A DNA stretch of 64,000 nt, taken from Treponema sp. GTDB taxonomy: Bacteria > Spirochaetota > Spirochaetia > Treponematales > Treponemataceae. Under the pieces are notes generated by a model. The model saw only the letters and a list, made by a program, of their open reading frames with translations, had not been told where the DNA came from and did not search any database. The stretch spans positions 1-64,000 of the forward strand of contig JAFSRD010000039.1 of the NCBI GenBank assembly GCA_017446265.1. The letters run 5' to 3'. Both the position numbers and the translations under genes were made by a program. Shown here piece by piece: positions 37,154-46,080 of the stretch (positions within the stretch are counted from its first letter, which is position 1; each line of letters begins with the position of its first letter).

Positions 37154-37260
37154 GGTGCAGCGAAAATGTGCTATACTTACGGAAAGCAGTTTTTGCAGCA
37201 CAGCTTCTGCAAAATAACAGTGCTTAAAAATTGATTTCCGTACCTTAATAAATAAAAAAC

Positions 37261-37289
37261 TTGCAAAACATGTAAATGCATATTATAAT
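37261..37289 (+). promoter_or_regulatory. promoter of adenylate cyclase gene, predicted leaderless
   Basis: TTGCAA (37261-37266), 17-bp spacer, perfect TATAAT (37284-37289). The ATG at 37297 begins 7 nt after the -10 box. A separate extended -10 (TGC-TATACT, 37169-37177) lies further upstream on the same strand. Confidence 0.75.
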
Positions 37290-37296
37290 AATATCC

Positions 37297-38619
37297 ATGC
37301 CATATAACATAGAATTTCAAATTGCAGGTTTTTCTATTGTCTCTATTTTAACGATTGTCTTTTTTTCAAAACCACGATGGCAATCACTGCAAAATTCTAT
37401 TTTTCGCGTACTCATGCCATTCACGTTGCTTGAACTTTTATTCGACATCGTAAGCACTATCACTATTGCCGAACGCGACTTTATTTCGCGCATAAACACA
37501 TTTTTTGCAAAAGGCTATATCGTTGTTATGATTTTATGGATTGCAGGCACAATGCTTTACATCATGTCAAATTTTATATATGACGACATGCCAAAAAAAT
37601 CTCTAACTGCAATAAAAATTTCATTCCTGTTTATTATTGTGCCTGCAATTGCGTGTTGCATCATTACATTTTGCACACCGCTTTATTACGCAAATTATGG
37701 GCGCGAAATTTATTCATACGGAACGCCTTCTACATGCACGTATATATTTTCCGTGTACTGCGTCATTTTTGCAATTGCAGGTTTTTTGCTTAATTTCCGC
37801 CATCTTACATTTAAACGCAAAGTTCCCATGTTTGCATTCACCGTTATGGAAGGAGCTATTGCACTCATTCAAATGGCATTCCCAAAATTGCTGCTGCTGG
37901 GCTTTGGTACGGCACTTGTTATTTTTATCATGTACATGACAATGGAAAATCCAGACATGGACATGATTGCAAAACTGAATGACGCAAATAAACGTGCAAG
38001 CGATTTGCTGCTCAACATTTTACCTGTTGCGATTGCCGCAAAACTTGAAGAAAACACATCCTCGTTCACAGAAAAATTCGACAACGTAACAGTTGCATTC
38101 ATAGACATTGTTGATTTTACAAAAATGTCGCAAGATGTTGGCGGCGAAAAACTTGTAAAACTATTGAACTCGCTGTTCACAGAGATTGACACGCTGCTTG
38201 ACAACTACAAAATCGAAAAAATAAAAACTATTGGTGACGCATATATGATTGCGGCAGGTCTTCCTGAACGCTACGATTATAATTGCGAAGAAATGATGCG
38301 CTTCTTGATTGACGTACAAAAAACGATTGCATCGTTCAACAAGCGGAATAACACTGCATTGCAAATCCGCACTGGCGTAAACAGCGGCGAAGTTATTGCA
38401 GGCATTATCGGGAAAAAGAAATTCATTTACGACTTATGGGGAAACACCGTAAACCTTGCTTCTCGCATGGAAATGTATGGCGTTCCAAATTACATACAAG
38501 TTTCGCAAAATGTGTATGAGATGCTCAAAGATAGTTATGCATTCAATCGCAGGGGCAACATCGACATAAAAGGCATTGGCAAAACTACGTGCTATTTGCT
38601 AAAAGCATCAAACACATAA
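37297..38619 (+). CDS. membrane adenylate cyclase, class III
   Basis: 440 residues. Six or so N-terminal membrane helices fill residues ~5-225, then a class III cyclase domain (~255-440). Both metal aspartates are present (FIDIVDFTKM and TIGDAYM), the purine-selecting pair is lysine in KIKTIGD plus aspartate in YDLWGN (adenylate rather than guanylate type), and the transition-state Asn/Arg are in GNTVNLASRME. It makes cAMP, probably in response to a signal felt by the membrane part. ATG at 37297 chosen from the promoter; an ATG at 37276 lies upstream of the -10 box. Confidence 0.92.
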   Translation: MPYNIEFQIAGFSIVSILTIVFFSKPRWQSLQNSIFRVLMPFTLLELLFDIVSTITIAERDFISRINTFFAKGYIVVMILWIAGTMLYIMSNFIYDDMPKKSLTAIKISFLFIIVPAIACCIITFCTPLYYANYGREIYSYGTPSTCTYIFSVYCVIFAIAGFLLNFRHLTFKRKVPMFAFTVMEGAIALIQMAFPKLLLLGFGTALVIFIMYMTMENPDMDMIAKLNDANKRASDLLLNILPVAIAAKLEENTSSFTEKFDNVTVAFIDIVDFTKMSQDVGGEKLVKLLNSLFTEIDTLLDNYKIEKIKTIGDAYMIAAGLPERYDYNCEEMMRFLIDVQKTIASFNKRNNTALQIRTGVNSGEVIAGIIGKKKFIYDLWGNTVNLASRMEMYGVPNYIQVSQNVYEMLKDSYAFNRRGNIDIKGIGKTTCYLLKASNT

Positions 38620-38645
38620 ACGCTGCAACGAGCAGCCGCATGCTC

Positions 38646-40202
38646 CTAAAACCGCGCTTTTCGCAGACGCACCTGCTCAATGTCTTCGCTAAAAAGTTCG
38701 CGCAAATCGTTTAAGCCGAGCGCCATGAGCGCCATGCGGTCAATGCCGATTCCCCACGCAAGCACGGGTGCCTCTACACCCATCGCTTTTGTCACTTCAG
38801 GGCGGAAAATGCCTGAACCGCCAAGTTCAAACCAGCCGAGCACGGGGTGCTTTATGTGTACTTCTATTGAAGGCTCGGTAAACGGAAAATAGCCAGGCAC
38901 GTATTTGACATCTGTTGCGCCAGCAATCTCTGTTGCAAACATTTTCAAAAATCCGAGCAGCGTTTTCAAGTTCACGTTGTCTCCAAGCACAATTCCTTCC
39001 GTCTGATAAAAATCGCTCAAATGCGTTGCGTCAACTTTGTCGTATCGGAAACAGCGCGCTATGCCAAAATATTTTCCGGGCACGTTCGCCGTGTGAAGTT
39101 GATGCGCTGAAAGCACGGTGCCTTGGCTGCGCAAGATGAGGCGCTTTGTAAAATCTGTGTCAAACGCGTACTTCCAGCCACGGCTGCCAGAGGTGCCGCC
39201 GTTTTCGTGAACTGCTTTTACGTTTGAAAGATACGGTTCTTCAATTGCTTTCGCGTGCGTCGGATTCTTAATGCGGTATACATCGTGGATGTCGCGCGCA
39301 GCGTGAAACTGCGGCATAAAAAGCGCATCACCATTCCAGAACTCCGTTTCTACAAGCGGTCCGTCAAACTCCTCAAAGCCAAGCGAGCACAGTTTGTCTT
39401 TGACAGATTCCAAAAACTGCACGTAGGGATTTATGCGACCCGGAATGATTCGTGCAGGAGGAATGGAAATGTTGTACGCGCGGAACGTGCCGCCTTTCCA
39501 CTCGCCTGAGGAAAGCAACTGCGGCGTTACTTCGCCAAACTCGTTGCCGGTAACGCCCGCTTCCTTGAGCGCGGCGGCAACTGCTGCGTATTCGCCAGCA
39601 AGCCGATACGTGACAGTCTCGCGCTCAATGATTTTAAATGGACTGTCGGCTGCCCCGCGCTTTTTTGCAAGAAGTGCAATCACCTCCTGCTCTTCTGGAG
39701 AAAGCGCATCTTTTTCAAGCTGACCGTTTGCCGCATCGCTTGCACGTTTGAGCAAATCTTTAACAATGGCAAGGCGTTTTGGAGCAGGCTTTTCCGTTGC
39801 CTCTGCTTCTTTTGCTGCATTCATTTTGAGCACGCCGTCTTTTGAAAGCTGTCCAAATGCGCTGCCTATGTCTTTGTTTTCAATCTTGAGTGCAGCTGCA
39901 ATTTTTGGCAGCGCGACAGCCCGTTTTTCTTTTACAAAGTTGATGACGCGCTCTTCTACTGTGCCAATTTTTGCAAACACGCGACCGCGCTCGGTAATTT
40001 CGTAGTACGTATGCAGCGTGCGTGCAGTTTCCTCAATAAGCTCTTTTCCCAAAAGCCACGAAAATGCCTGATTCGCATGACCTTCTTTATAGTCAAGCTC
40101 ATCTTGCAGTTTTTGCGCAGTTAAATCATCAGTGTGAGCATACTTTAAAAGCACCTTCGTTTCCAACGGGTGCAAGTTTTTAATAATATTTGAGACATCC
40201 AT
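38646..40202 (-). CDS. pheS: phenylalanine--tRNA ligase alpha subunit, archaeal/eukaryal type
   Basis: 518 residues, against ~330 for ordinary bacterial PheS. The N-terminal ~150 residues are winged-helix units (ETKVLLKYAHTDDLTAQKL, EERVINFVKEKRAVALPKIA) as in archaeal and cytosolic eukaryal PheS. The catalytic core carries the class II motif 2 segment RCFRYDKVDATHLSDFYQTE and motif 3 GIGIDRMALMALGLNDLREL. It charges tRNA-Phe together with PheT, which is not adjacent. Spirochaetes are known to carry this archaeal-type enzyme, generally explained by ancient transfer. The ATG lies 15 nt after the stop of a small secreted-protein gene. Confidence 0.95.
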   Translation of the reverse strand: MDVSNIIKNLHPLETKVLLKYAHTDDLTAQKLQDELDYKEGHANQAFSWLLGKELIEETARTLHTYYEITERGRVFAKIGTVEERVINFVKEKRAVALPKIAAALKIENKDIGSAFGQLSKDGVLKMNAAKEAEATEKPAPKRLAIVKDLLKRASDAANGQLEKDALSPEEQEVIALLAKKRGAADSPFKIIERETVTYRLAGEYAAVAAALKEAGVTGNEFGEVTPQLLSSGEWKGGTFRAYNISIPPARIIPGRINPYVQFLESVKDKLCSLGFEEFDGPLVETEFWNGDALFMPQFHAARDIHDVYRIKNPTHAKAIEEPYLSNVKAVHENGGTSGSRGWKYAFDTDFTKRLILRSQGTVLSAHQLHTANVPGKYFGIARCFRYDKVDATHLSDFYQTEGIVLGDNVNLKTLLGFLKMFATEIAGATDVKYVPGYFPFTEPSIEVHIKHPVLGWFELGGSGIFRPEVTKAMGVEAPVLAWGIGIDRMALMALGLNDLRELFSEDIEQVRLRKARF

Positions 40203-40217
40203 GTATAACAGCCTGAA

Positions 40218-40625
40218 TTACCGTGAGAATTTTACGTACGACATATATTGCGCACAACTGTAGCCGCGTTCATTTTTGAAATATTTTTCGCGGTCGCGCG
40301 CAAGGTATGTGTAGTGGTAATATTGGTTGTCTTTCATAAAATCAACGAGACATTCCATCACCGTATTCATGGCTTCAGCTTTGTCGTAGGTGACATACAT
40401 GCACGTATAGTAAATGCGCACCTCGTCGTACATGGGCGTATACTCAATGCGCACTGTTGCCGTCTGGTCACGAAGATGCTGGTTTTCCGGCACAATGATG
40501 AGCGTTGTCTTTTCATCATAACCTTTGTTGTTTATTGATGTCTCTGGCGTAAACGACTGAGTGTTCTGCGCAAGCAACATGCTTGATACAAAAACCACAC
40601 TTGCTAAAACAAATATTTTTTTCAT
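40218..40625 (-). CDS. small secreted hypothetical protein
   Basis: 135 residues with a signal peptide (MKKIFVLASVVFVSSMLLAQ). The mature part is ~115 residues, rich in Tyr, with no motif I recognise. Three ATGs follow GGAGG in tandem; the third (40625) has the best spacing. Its leader contains the 43-nt stem-loop repeat copy D. It precedes pheS on the same strand, but a functional link is not apparent. Confidence 0.75.
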   Translation of the reverse strand: MKKIFVLASVVFVSSMLLAQNTQSFTPETSINNKGYDEKTTLIIVPENQHLRDQTATVRIEYTPMYDEVRIYYTCMYVTYDKAEAMNTVMECLVDFMKDNQYYHYTYLARDREKYFKNERGYSCAQYMSYVKFSR

Positions 40626-40650
40626 CATCATGCCTCCAACAAAATGACAG

Positions 40651-40693
40651 ATTTCAAAGCAACCTGTTCTAAAACTGATGTTTCCGAACAGGT
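40651..40693 (-). repeat. 43-nt stem-loop repeat, copy D
   Basis: On the minus strand this reads ACCTGTTC ... GAACAGGTTGCTTTGAAAT and matches 15941-15983 at 40 of 43 bases. A minus-strand TACAAT at 40702-40697 puts it within the leader of the small secreted-protein gene. Confidence 0.8.
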
Positions 40694-40709
40694 TTATTGT
40701 AAGTGTTTT

Positions 40710-41417
40710 TTAAAACTGCGTATATGGTACTATTTTATCAGTTTCCAGAAAAAAATCAAGTTGTACTTTATATCTACCCGACTCAATTCCTATGAGCGGC
40801 GTTCTCCGTATGAGCACTTTGCCACGTATCTCTTTAGGTTTGTTTTTGATTTTTGTGCGGAAATGCTCGCGCACCGCATCTCTGATTGCATCTTTTACTG
40901 CATCTCTCAGCCCGTCAAATCCGTCAGAAATTTTTCCGTAGCCTACACCGTGAATTGTTTCGTGCGTGATCGATGCCCAGAGGTTGTAGTTTTGGATCAT
41001 ATGAGGCGTTCTTATGAATTCAATCCAACACGTAAGGCGGCTGTCCTGCACAAGCGGCGCAACGTAGGTAATCGCTTGCTCATATTCACCAAACTCTTGC
41101 ACTGCTGAAAATTCCATGTGCTCTTCAACACCGCGCAACTTGTCCGAAGGTGTGTACGAAAAATTCCAGCCGCTCACCATGCCGCCTATCACAAACGGTG
41201 CAAGCTGTTTGAGCCGCCCTATTGAATAATCAAACATGCCCTCGGACATGGCATTCGTTTCCTCAAATCCGGGATACGCGTCGAGTTCTGCCCACAGCAA
41301 GATGCGTATCTGCTCAACAGCAGGCGATTGCGCAAAAACGCCTAACACGAGTAAAAAAAATACTGCAACGGCGCTCACGCGCGCTCGAATATAGTGCATC
41401 ATCTGCATAACGGTCAA
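40710..41417 (-). CDS. secreted hypothetical protein with HETIH motif
   Basis: 235 residues. The N-terminus has a hydrophobic signal sequence (VSAVAVFFLLVLGVFAQ). No family recognised with confidence. Residues around ASITHETIHGVGYGK contain HETIH, matching the HExxH pattern of zinc proteases; however the following GVGYGK...DAVKDAIRDAVREH run resembles LPP20-like lipoprotein repeats, so the motif may be chance. The start is TTG at 41417, overlapping the upstream TGA as TTGA and 7 nt after AAGGA; ATG at 41408 is the alternative. Confidence 0.72.
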   Translation of the reverse strand: MTVMQMMHYIRARVSAVAVFFLLVLGVFAQSPAVEQIRILLWAELDAYPGFEETNAMSEGMFDYSIGRLKQLAPFVIGGMVSGWNFSYTPSDKLRGVEEHMEFSAVQEFGEYEQAITYVAPLVQDSRLTCWIEFIRTPHMIQNYNLWASITHETIHGVGYGKISDGFDGLRDAVKDAIRDAVREHFRTKIKNKPKEIRGKVLIRRTPLIGIESGRYKVQLDFFLETDKIVPYTQF

Positions 41418-42994
41418 TTAGCTTTCCTTTTTATTATCGTATAATTTTTCATAATTTCAAAGAAAATTTCCCAACTTGCCATCTGCTGCTCTAGCAAATC
41501 AGTGCTGTCCCTGTTGCGCGACGACAGCAAAAGCACTTTCAAATTTGAGATGATTTCGCACTGCGGCTTTTTTGCATCTGCAAGCAGTTCGTCCATCTGT
41601 ATATAAAAACTTCGCAGCGTGTTGATTTCTTCCTGCATGAGTTTTTGTGCGTTGACGTTTATTGTTGTGACAAGCGTTTCCATTTTTGAATAAAAACTAG
41701 TGTCTTTGTGACTGTCACGTATGTATCCTTCAAGAACTGCCGAATCATACTGATTGCCACGCGCAAATGAATTTTCAAACGCGGCGATTCTTGCAAGGCT
41801 TTCACACACAGCGTACACTGTCGTTGAGAATTCAGTTTTATATGTGGGATTATTAAAAAATCCTTCGATGACTATATTGTTTGCAAGCAACTGAATGGGC
41901 TCGGTAACGTAACGCTCCAAAAACGTTTTAAGAATCTGCAATGGCGTAATATACATGAACGCAAGCGCCGTATTTTCTCGAAGTTTTGCATTCATGGCGC
42001 TGTCATATCCGACAAGCGGAACAAGATTCTCACCGCCAAACAGATTTGAAAGCTCATCGCTCAAACGCATGTCTTTAAGTTCCGCTTTAATACGCTGCTC
42101 GTCCGCTTGATACTGCTGTTGCAATCTTGTCGCAAAATTAATGCGTGCCGACTCTTTGTATTCAACCACTTTTGGATTATACGACGCATCTTCTTTAAAA
42201 ATGCGTATAAGCACAAGCAAATGCTCCTGCGTAAGAATGTGCGTTATGACATACGCAATTTTTTTAATATTTTCTATATAAGCATCGTTTCGTTCTGCGG
42301 TAAGTGGAGCGCCTGCTCTGAGCTGTGCAAGCGCAATCACTGCCTGTGCAACTGCGGCATTTATCTGCAATCCTGCAAGCTGCACATATAAATCTTCGAT
42401 TGCGTTGCCAAGCCGCGCAAGCGACACTTCTTCATATGAAGGCTGATATGATATATTCATAGAAGAAAAATGAGCATCGAATGGTTGAAGCATTGCGACA
42501 AAATTGAAGCGGCACAAATCGACAAGTTGATGCAGCGCAATAAGCTCTTTGTCAATGTTTTTAAATGTGTCGCCCTCAAGCAGCCTCAGCAATTTGTCAA
42601 GCATCCGCCGTTGTGCGACAAATTCGCGGTCACTCTTGTCATGCGCTTCAACCGCGCTCTGCTTGCGTTTTTCATATGAAAGCAATTCAACTGCTTCCTG
42701 ATCATCAGGCGTAAATCCTGTGAGCACAAGTTGCGATTCAAAACGCTGTCGGCGCAGAATGTCGCTTCCGCCTATTGTCTCCACGAATAAATCATTGAGT
42801 GGCTTCGTGTGTACATATAAAATGCGAATTGCTTCTGCAAAATTGGGAAGGACGCGCCCATTTTTATACAACTGTACAGAAAATGAGTGCAACTCATTTT
42901 CAAGTTTTTTACGCTGTGCACGATGCTGCACTTCTGGAGACGATTTATTGAATAACGACGAAAAAAAGTCAATAATCGTGCGAAAAACACCCAT
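41414..42994 (-). CDS. conserved spirochaete hypothetical protein (DUF5312-like)
   Basis: 526 residues, no signal peptide, mostly alpha-helical in character (long L/E/K/Q-rich stretches), likely cytoplasmic. It resembles a Treponema family I associate with DUF5312, but I am not certain of the number. No catalytic motif is visible. The 3' end overlaps the next gene by 4 nt. The ATG at 42994 comes 6 nt after a TACAAT box, so it should be leaderless. Confidence 0.78.
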   Translation of the reverse strand: MGVFRTIIDFFSSLFNKSSPEVQHRAQRKKLENELHSFSVQLYKNGRVLPNFAEAIRILYVHTKPLNDLFVETIGGSDILRRQRFESQLVLTGFTPDDQEAVELLSYEKRKQSAVEAHDKSDREFVAQRRMLDKLLRLLEGDTFKNIDKELIALHQLVDLCRFNFVAMLQPFDAHFSSMNISYQPSYEEVSLARLGNAIEDLYVQLAGLQINAAVAQAVIALAQLRAGAPLTAERNDAYIENIKKIAYVITHILTQEHLLVLIRIFKEDASYNPKVVEYKESARINFATRLQQQYQADEQRIKAELKDMRLSDELSNLFGGENLVPLVGYDSAMNAKLRENTALAFMYITPLQILKTFLERYVTEPIQLLANNIVIEGFFNNPTYKTEFSTTVYAVCESLARIAAFENSFARGNQYDSAVLEGYIRDSHKDTSFYSKMETLVTTINVNAQKLMQEEINTLRSFYIQMDELLADAKKPQCEIISNLKVLLLSSRNRDSTDLLEQQMASWEIFFEIMKNYTIIKRKAN

Positions 42995-43000
42995 ACTTTT

Positions 43001-43030
43001 ATTGTATATTCTATGCGCGCTTTATTTCAA
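43001..43030 (-). promoter_or_regulatory. promoter, predicted leaderless
   Basis: Minus strand TTGAAA (43030-43025), 18-bp spacer, TACAAT (43006-43001), then 6 nt and the ATG at 42994. Initiation should be on the A of ATG. Confidence 0.7.
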
Positions 43031-43045
43031 GCACTTTTCTAGAGT

Positions 43046-44038
43046 TCATACGTATGCGCGCACTATGTCGTTATATTCTGCAATTGTTGCAGCGTGCACA
43101 AGGCGATTACGCAACTCCGCTCCGCCTGCAATGCCTTTTGTATACGCGCAAAACCGCTTTCGCATCTCTTTGCACGCGCGCTCTTCGCCAACATCTGACG
43201 TAAGCAACTGCAACTCCTTGAACCCTGCTGCAATGCGCGCGGCGCTGCTTACGTTGCTATAGCTTCCTGTTTTTAACAATGCTGTTGTTTCAGTAAAAAT
43301 AAATGGATTTCCCATTGCGCCGCGCGCAAACATAACCGCGTCGCAGCCTGTTTGCAAAAGCATGTCGCGCGCGTCTTCTGGCGTAAACAAATCGCCGCTT
43401 CCAAATACGGGAACGCGCCCTGCAACAAATTCAACGAGCGCTGCAATAATATTCCAGTCAGCCTTGCCCTCGTAGCCTTGTGCGCGCGTACGCGGATGAA
43501 TCGTAATGGCTGATACGCCTGCATCTAATGCCGCCCCTGCCGCTTCTTTCCATGTCATCTCATGCACATCCCACCCTGAACGAATTTTCACCGTAACAGG
43601 AACGCGCCCCTGTGCGGCTGCAACAGCGGCACTCACAACATCGTGCAATTTATCAGGGTTGCGTATGAGCGCAGAGCCCGCTCCCGTTTTAACAATTTTC
43701 GGCACGGGGCAGCCGCAGTTTATGTCGAGGCACGAGCACTCTGTCGCGTCAAGCACAATAGCAACTGCGCGTGAAATCGTTTCGGGATTGCTGCCAAAAA
43801 TCTGCACTGCATATAGTCGCTCGTTTTGAGCGCGGCGCATAATCACATGCGTTTTGTCGCTCCGCCGCACAAGCGCTTCTGCACTGACCATCTCTGTGTA
43901 TGTAAACGAGGCCCCGCAGTCTACGCAGATTGAGCGGAAACTCCTGTCGCTGTAGCCTGCTACAGGAGCAAGAAAAATATTGCCGTCAAGAGAAAGCGGT
44001 TGTACGGCGGAGCCGATTGTCACTGGGCGGTAGAGCAT
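43046..44038 (-). CDS. dusB: tRNA-dihydrouridine synthase (DusB type)
   Basis: About 330 residues. FMN-dependent reductase that converts uridines in tRNA to dihydrouridine. The flavin barrel begins LAPVAGYSDRSFRSIC; the catalytic cysteine lies in DINCGCPVPKIVKTGAGSAL, and the phosphate-binding end in GSGDLFTPEDARDML and FARGAMGNPFIF. The ATG at 44038 shares its A with the TGA stop of tatD (TGATG), so the pair is translationally coupled; GTG one codon earlier (44041) is possible. Confidence 0.93.
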   Translation of the reverse strand: MLYRPVTIGSAVQPLSLDGNIFLAPVAGYSDRSFRSICVDCGASFTYTEMVSAEALVRRSDKTHVIMRRAQNERLYAVQIFGSNPETISRAVAIVLDATECSCLDINCGCPVPKIVKTGAGSALIRNPDKLHDVVSAAVAAAQGRVPVTVKIRSGWDVHEMTWKEAAGAALDAGVSAITIHPRTRAQGYEGKADWNIIAALVEFVAGRVPVFGSGDLFTPEDARDMLLQTGCDAVMFARGAMGNPFIFTETTALLKTGSYSNVSSAARIAAGFKELQLLTSDVGEERACKEMRKRFCAYTKGIAGGAELRNRLVHAATIAEYNDIVRAYV

Positions 44039-44820
44039 CACTCGGGCACGTTAAATGCTTTGCAGCTGTTCGTCCACAATTGCGCGCTCAATGCTTCTAT
44101 GTCCATTTCAAGCAAGTCTGCAAGAAAATGCGCTGTCGAAGTGAGATACGCCGGCATGGTGCGCTTCCGCTCGCGGAATTCAGCAGGAATCATGAACGGG
44201 CTTTCTGTCTCTATGAGGATTCGGTCTACTGGCACATTGAGCGCCGTTTCGTGCAGATTGCGTGCGTTGCGGTACGTTAAATTACCTGCAAATGAAAACC
44301 ACACATTGAGCCCTGCGTCAAGGCAGCGTTGCGCGTAGTCTGCATCTTCAGAGTAGCAGTGAAAAATTGCGCCCGCAGCGGGAATGCGCTCCGAAAGCAC
44401 ATCAAACACATCTTTGCCTGCGTCGCGGTTGTGAATAATCACTGGCAAATTGTGTTTTTGCGCAATCTCAAGCTGCGTAATAAAAAGCTCAATTTGCGTG
44501 CGCTTGTCGCCAAACTGTTTGTAATAGTCGAGGCCTGTCTCACCTACAGCGACAATATTTGGCAGCTTGAGGCTGTCTTCAATAAATTTTACATAGTCTT
44601 TACCAGGATTTGTCACTTCAGACGGCGCAACACCGACAGCATGGTAAATGCCGGGAACAACTTTAAGCGTATTGTACACGCGCGTAAAATCATGCAGACT
44701 GTTATTAATAGATACAATACGGGCAACTCCAGCCTGTTTTGCCTGCTGAATAACGCGTAACTGTTCAATAGGATCATCATAAATAAGCCCTATATGGGCA
44801 TGAGTATCAAAAAATTGCAT
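44038..44820 (-). CDS. tatD: TatD-family metal-dependent hydrolase
   Basis: 260 residues, amidohydrolase-like DNase family. Metal ligands: H7 and H9 (DTHAHI), E94 (GETGLDYY), H130 (IIHNRD) and H154 (IFHCYSE). The final ligand position, normally Asp in ETDAP/ETDSP, is Glu here (LIETESPFM, E206), a conservative but unusual change. ATG at 44820 has AAGGAAG upstream. Promoter at 44877-44905, divergent from the M23 gene. Confidence 0.9.
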   Translation of the reverse strand: MQFFDTHAHIGLIYDDPIEQLRVIQQAKQAGVARIVSINNSLHDFTRVYNTLKVVPGIYHAVGVAPSEVTNPGKDYVKFIEDSLKLPNIVAVGETGLDYYKQFGDKRTQIELFITQLEIAQKHNLPVIIHNRDAGKDVFDVLSERIPAAGAIFHCYSEDADYAQRCLDAGLNVWFSFAGNLTYRNARNLHETALNVPVDRILIETESPFMIPAEFRERKRTMPAYLTSTAHFLADLLEMDIEALSAQLWTNSCKAFNVPE

Positions 44821-44876
44821 GGCTTTTCTTCCTTAAAAATGTGTTGTGACACTCGGATTTTTCCGATACTATATGC

Positions 44877-44905
44877 ATGATACCACACCTTTTGCACGAA
44901 GTCAA
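44877..44905 (-). promoter_or_regulatory. promoter of tatD-dusB
   Basis: Minus strand TTGACT (44905-44900), 17-bp spacer, TATCAT (44882-44877). The leader is about 50 nt and contains a small TCGGA/TCCGA hairpin. Confidence 0.65.
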
Positions 44906-44961
44906 CTAATTTTTTTTGCAGCTTGTAGGGCATTTATAGCGTGGTGGCGCTGATTTTCTAT

Positions 44962-44990
44962 TTGACAGAGTGCCGTCCATTTGCTATAAT
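44962..44990 (+). promoter_or_regulatory. full-consensus sigma70 promoter of the M23-bactofilin operon
   Basis: TTGACA (44962-44967), exactly 17 bp, TATAAT (44985-44990), with the extended TG at 44982-44983. Both hexamers are perfect. Start predicted near 44997. Confidence 0.9.
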
Positions 44991-45054
44991 GGCGTATTAT
45001 CCCAATTGGTGCAGAGTGTCAGAGAAAATGAAAAATATAAAAGAGGAGCATGTT

Positions 45055-46077
45055 GTGGCTCGTACCCAAAGATATAAAAAAATCGAAAAAAAAGTTGCTT
45101 CAAAAACGAGCAATGCATTTTTTTCATTTTTTCGCATGATAAAACACGCTGGTCAACACATATTTAAAGTGTTTGACAGCAAGCTTACTATAATGATTGT
45201 TCCTCACTCACAGAGCAAAGTGATTAATTTTCAGACAAATGTGTTCGCACTCGCATTGAGCGCCGTTCTCGTGTTTGGCATTGTCGCTTCGTTTTTCTAT
45301 TTTGATAAAAAAGTGATAAGTTCAAGTGCAGAGATTTCACGTCTCACGTCGCAAAACCGCGAAACACAGGCAAGCCTCGACGAATTGCGTGATGAAAACA
45401 TGAACCTCATGCAAGCGGCAAAAAGATTTCAAACTTCACTGTCGCAGTCGCTCTCGCTGCTCGGCATTACAGATTCAAGCACTGTTTCGCGCGCATCTAT
45501 TTCAGGCAGCGATCTGTCGTCTCTGTTCAACACGCAGAATACTGTCACAGGCTCTGTGCGTGAAACAGAAGACGTAAAACAGCTCACGTCGTACCTTGAA
45601 AACGCAGTGCAGCCTGTTGAACAGATTGGCAAAATGCTTGAAAGCCAAAACACATTATTCACTGAAATACCGAGCATATGGCCGCTCAAAAATCCGAACG
45701 CGCACATCTCGCAGGCGTTTGGTGCAAACGAGCACCCCATTACGGGGCAATGGTATGTTCACAAAGGCATTGACTTTTCTACATTCCGTTCAGGAGACCC
45801 TGTAATTGCAACAGCAAACGGACAAATCGTTACAGTCGGCTTTGATGCCAGCTACGGCAACTACGTCATCATCAAGCACAAGCACGGCATTTACACACGG
45901 TATGCGCATTTAATGTCTGCAAGCGTTGCAAAAGGTCAATTTGTCTCACAGCGCGACACAATCGGCTACGTTGGCAATACAGGCGTTTCAACAGGTCCGC
46001 ATCTTCACTATGAAGTATACATTGGCTCAAGTATTGTCAATCCAATACAATACATCAATGTAAAACCATCAAACTAG
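45055..46077 (+). CDS. membrane-anchored M23 (LytM-type) peptidoglycan endopeptidase
   Basis: 340 residues from the GTG at 45055, which follows GAGGAG by 6 nt; upstream in-frame ATGs at 45028 and before have no ribosome site, and the frame's earlier part lies inside the promoter. A basic cytoplasmic N-terminus, one membrane helix (~60-82), a coiled coil (~85-130, SAEISRLTSQNRETQASLDE) and a C-terminal M23 domain with Zn ligands in HKGIDFST and GPHLHYEV. It should cut peptide cross-links. Four nt before a bactofilin gene, an arrangement like the CcmA-Csd1 shape module of Helicobacter. Confidence 0.93.
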   Translation: MARTQRYKKIEKKVASKTSNAFFSFFRMIKHAGQHIFKVFDSKLTIMIVPHSQSKVINFQTNVFALALSAVLVFGIVASFFYFDKKVISSSAEISRLTSQNRETQASLDELRDENMNLMQAAKRFQTSLSQSLSLLGITDSSTVSRASISGSDLSSLFNTQNTVTGSVRETEDVKQLTSYLENAVQPVEQIGKMLESQNTLFTEIPSIWPLKNPNAHISQAFGANEHPITGQWYVHKGIDFSTFRSGDPVIATANGQIVTVGFDASYGNYVIIKHKHGIYTRYAHLMSASVAKGQFVSQRDTIGYVGNTGVSTGPHLHYEVYIGSSIVNPIQYINVKPSN

Positions 46078-46080
46078 CCT

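Noticed and set aside
37169-37177. Extended -10 TGC-TATACT as the main promoter of the cyclase gene
   Set aside because: It would give a ~113-nt leader without a ribosome site, while a better promoter (TTGCAA-17-TATAAT) lies at 37261-37289; it may drive a short untranslated RNA.
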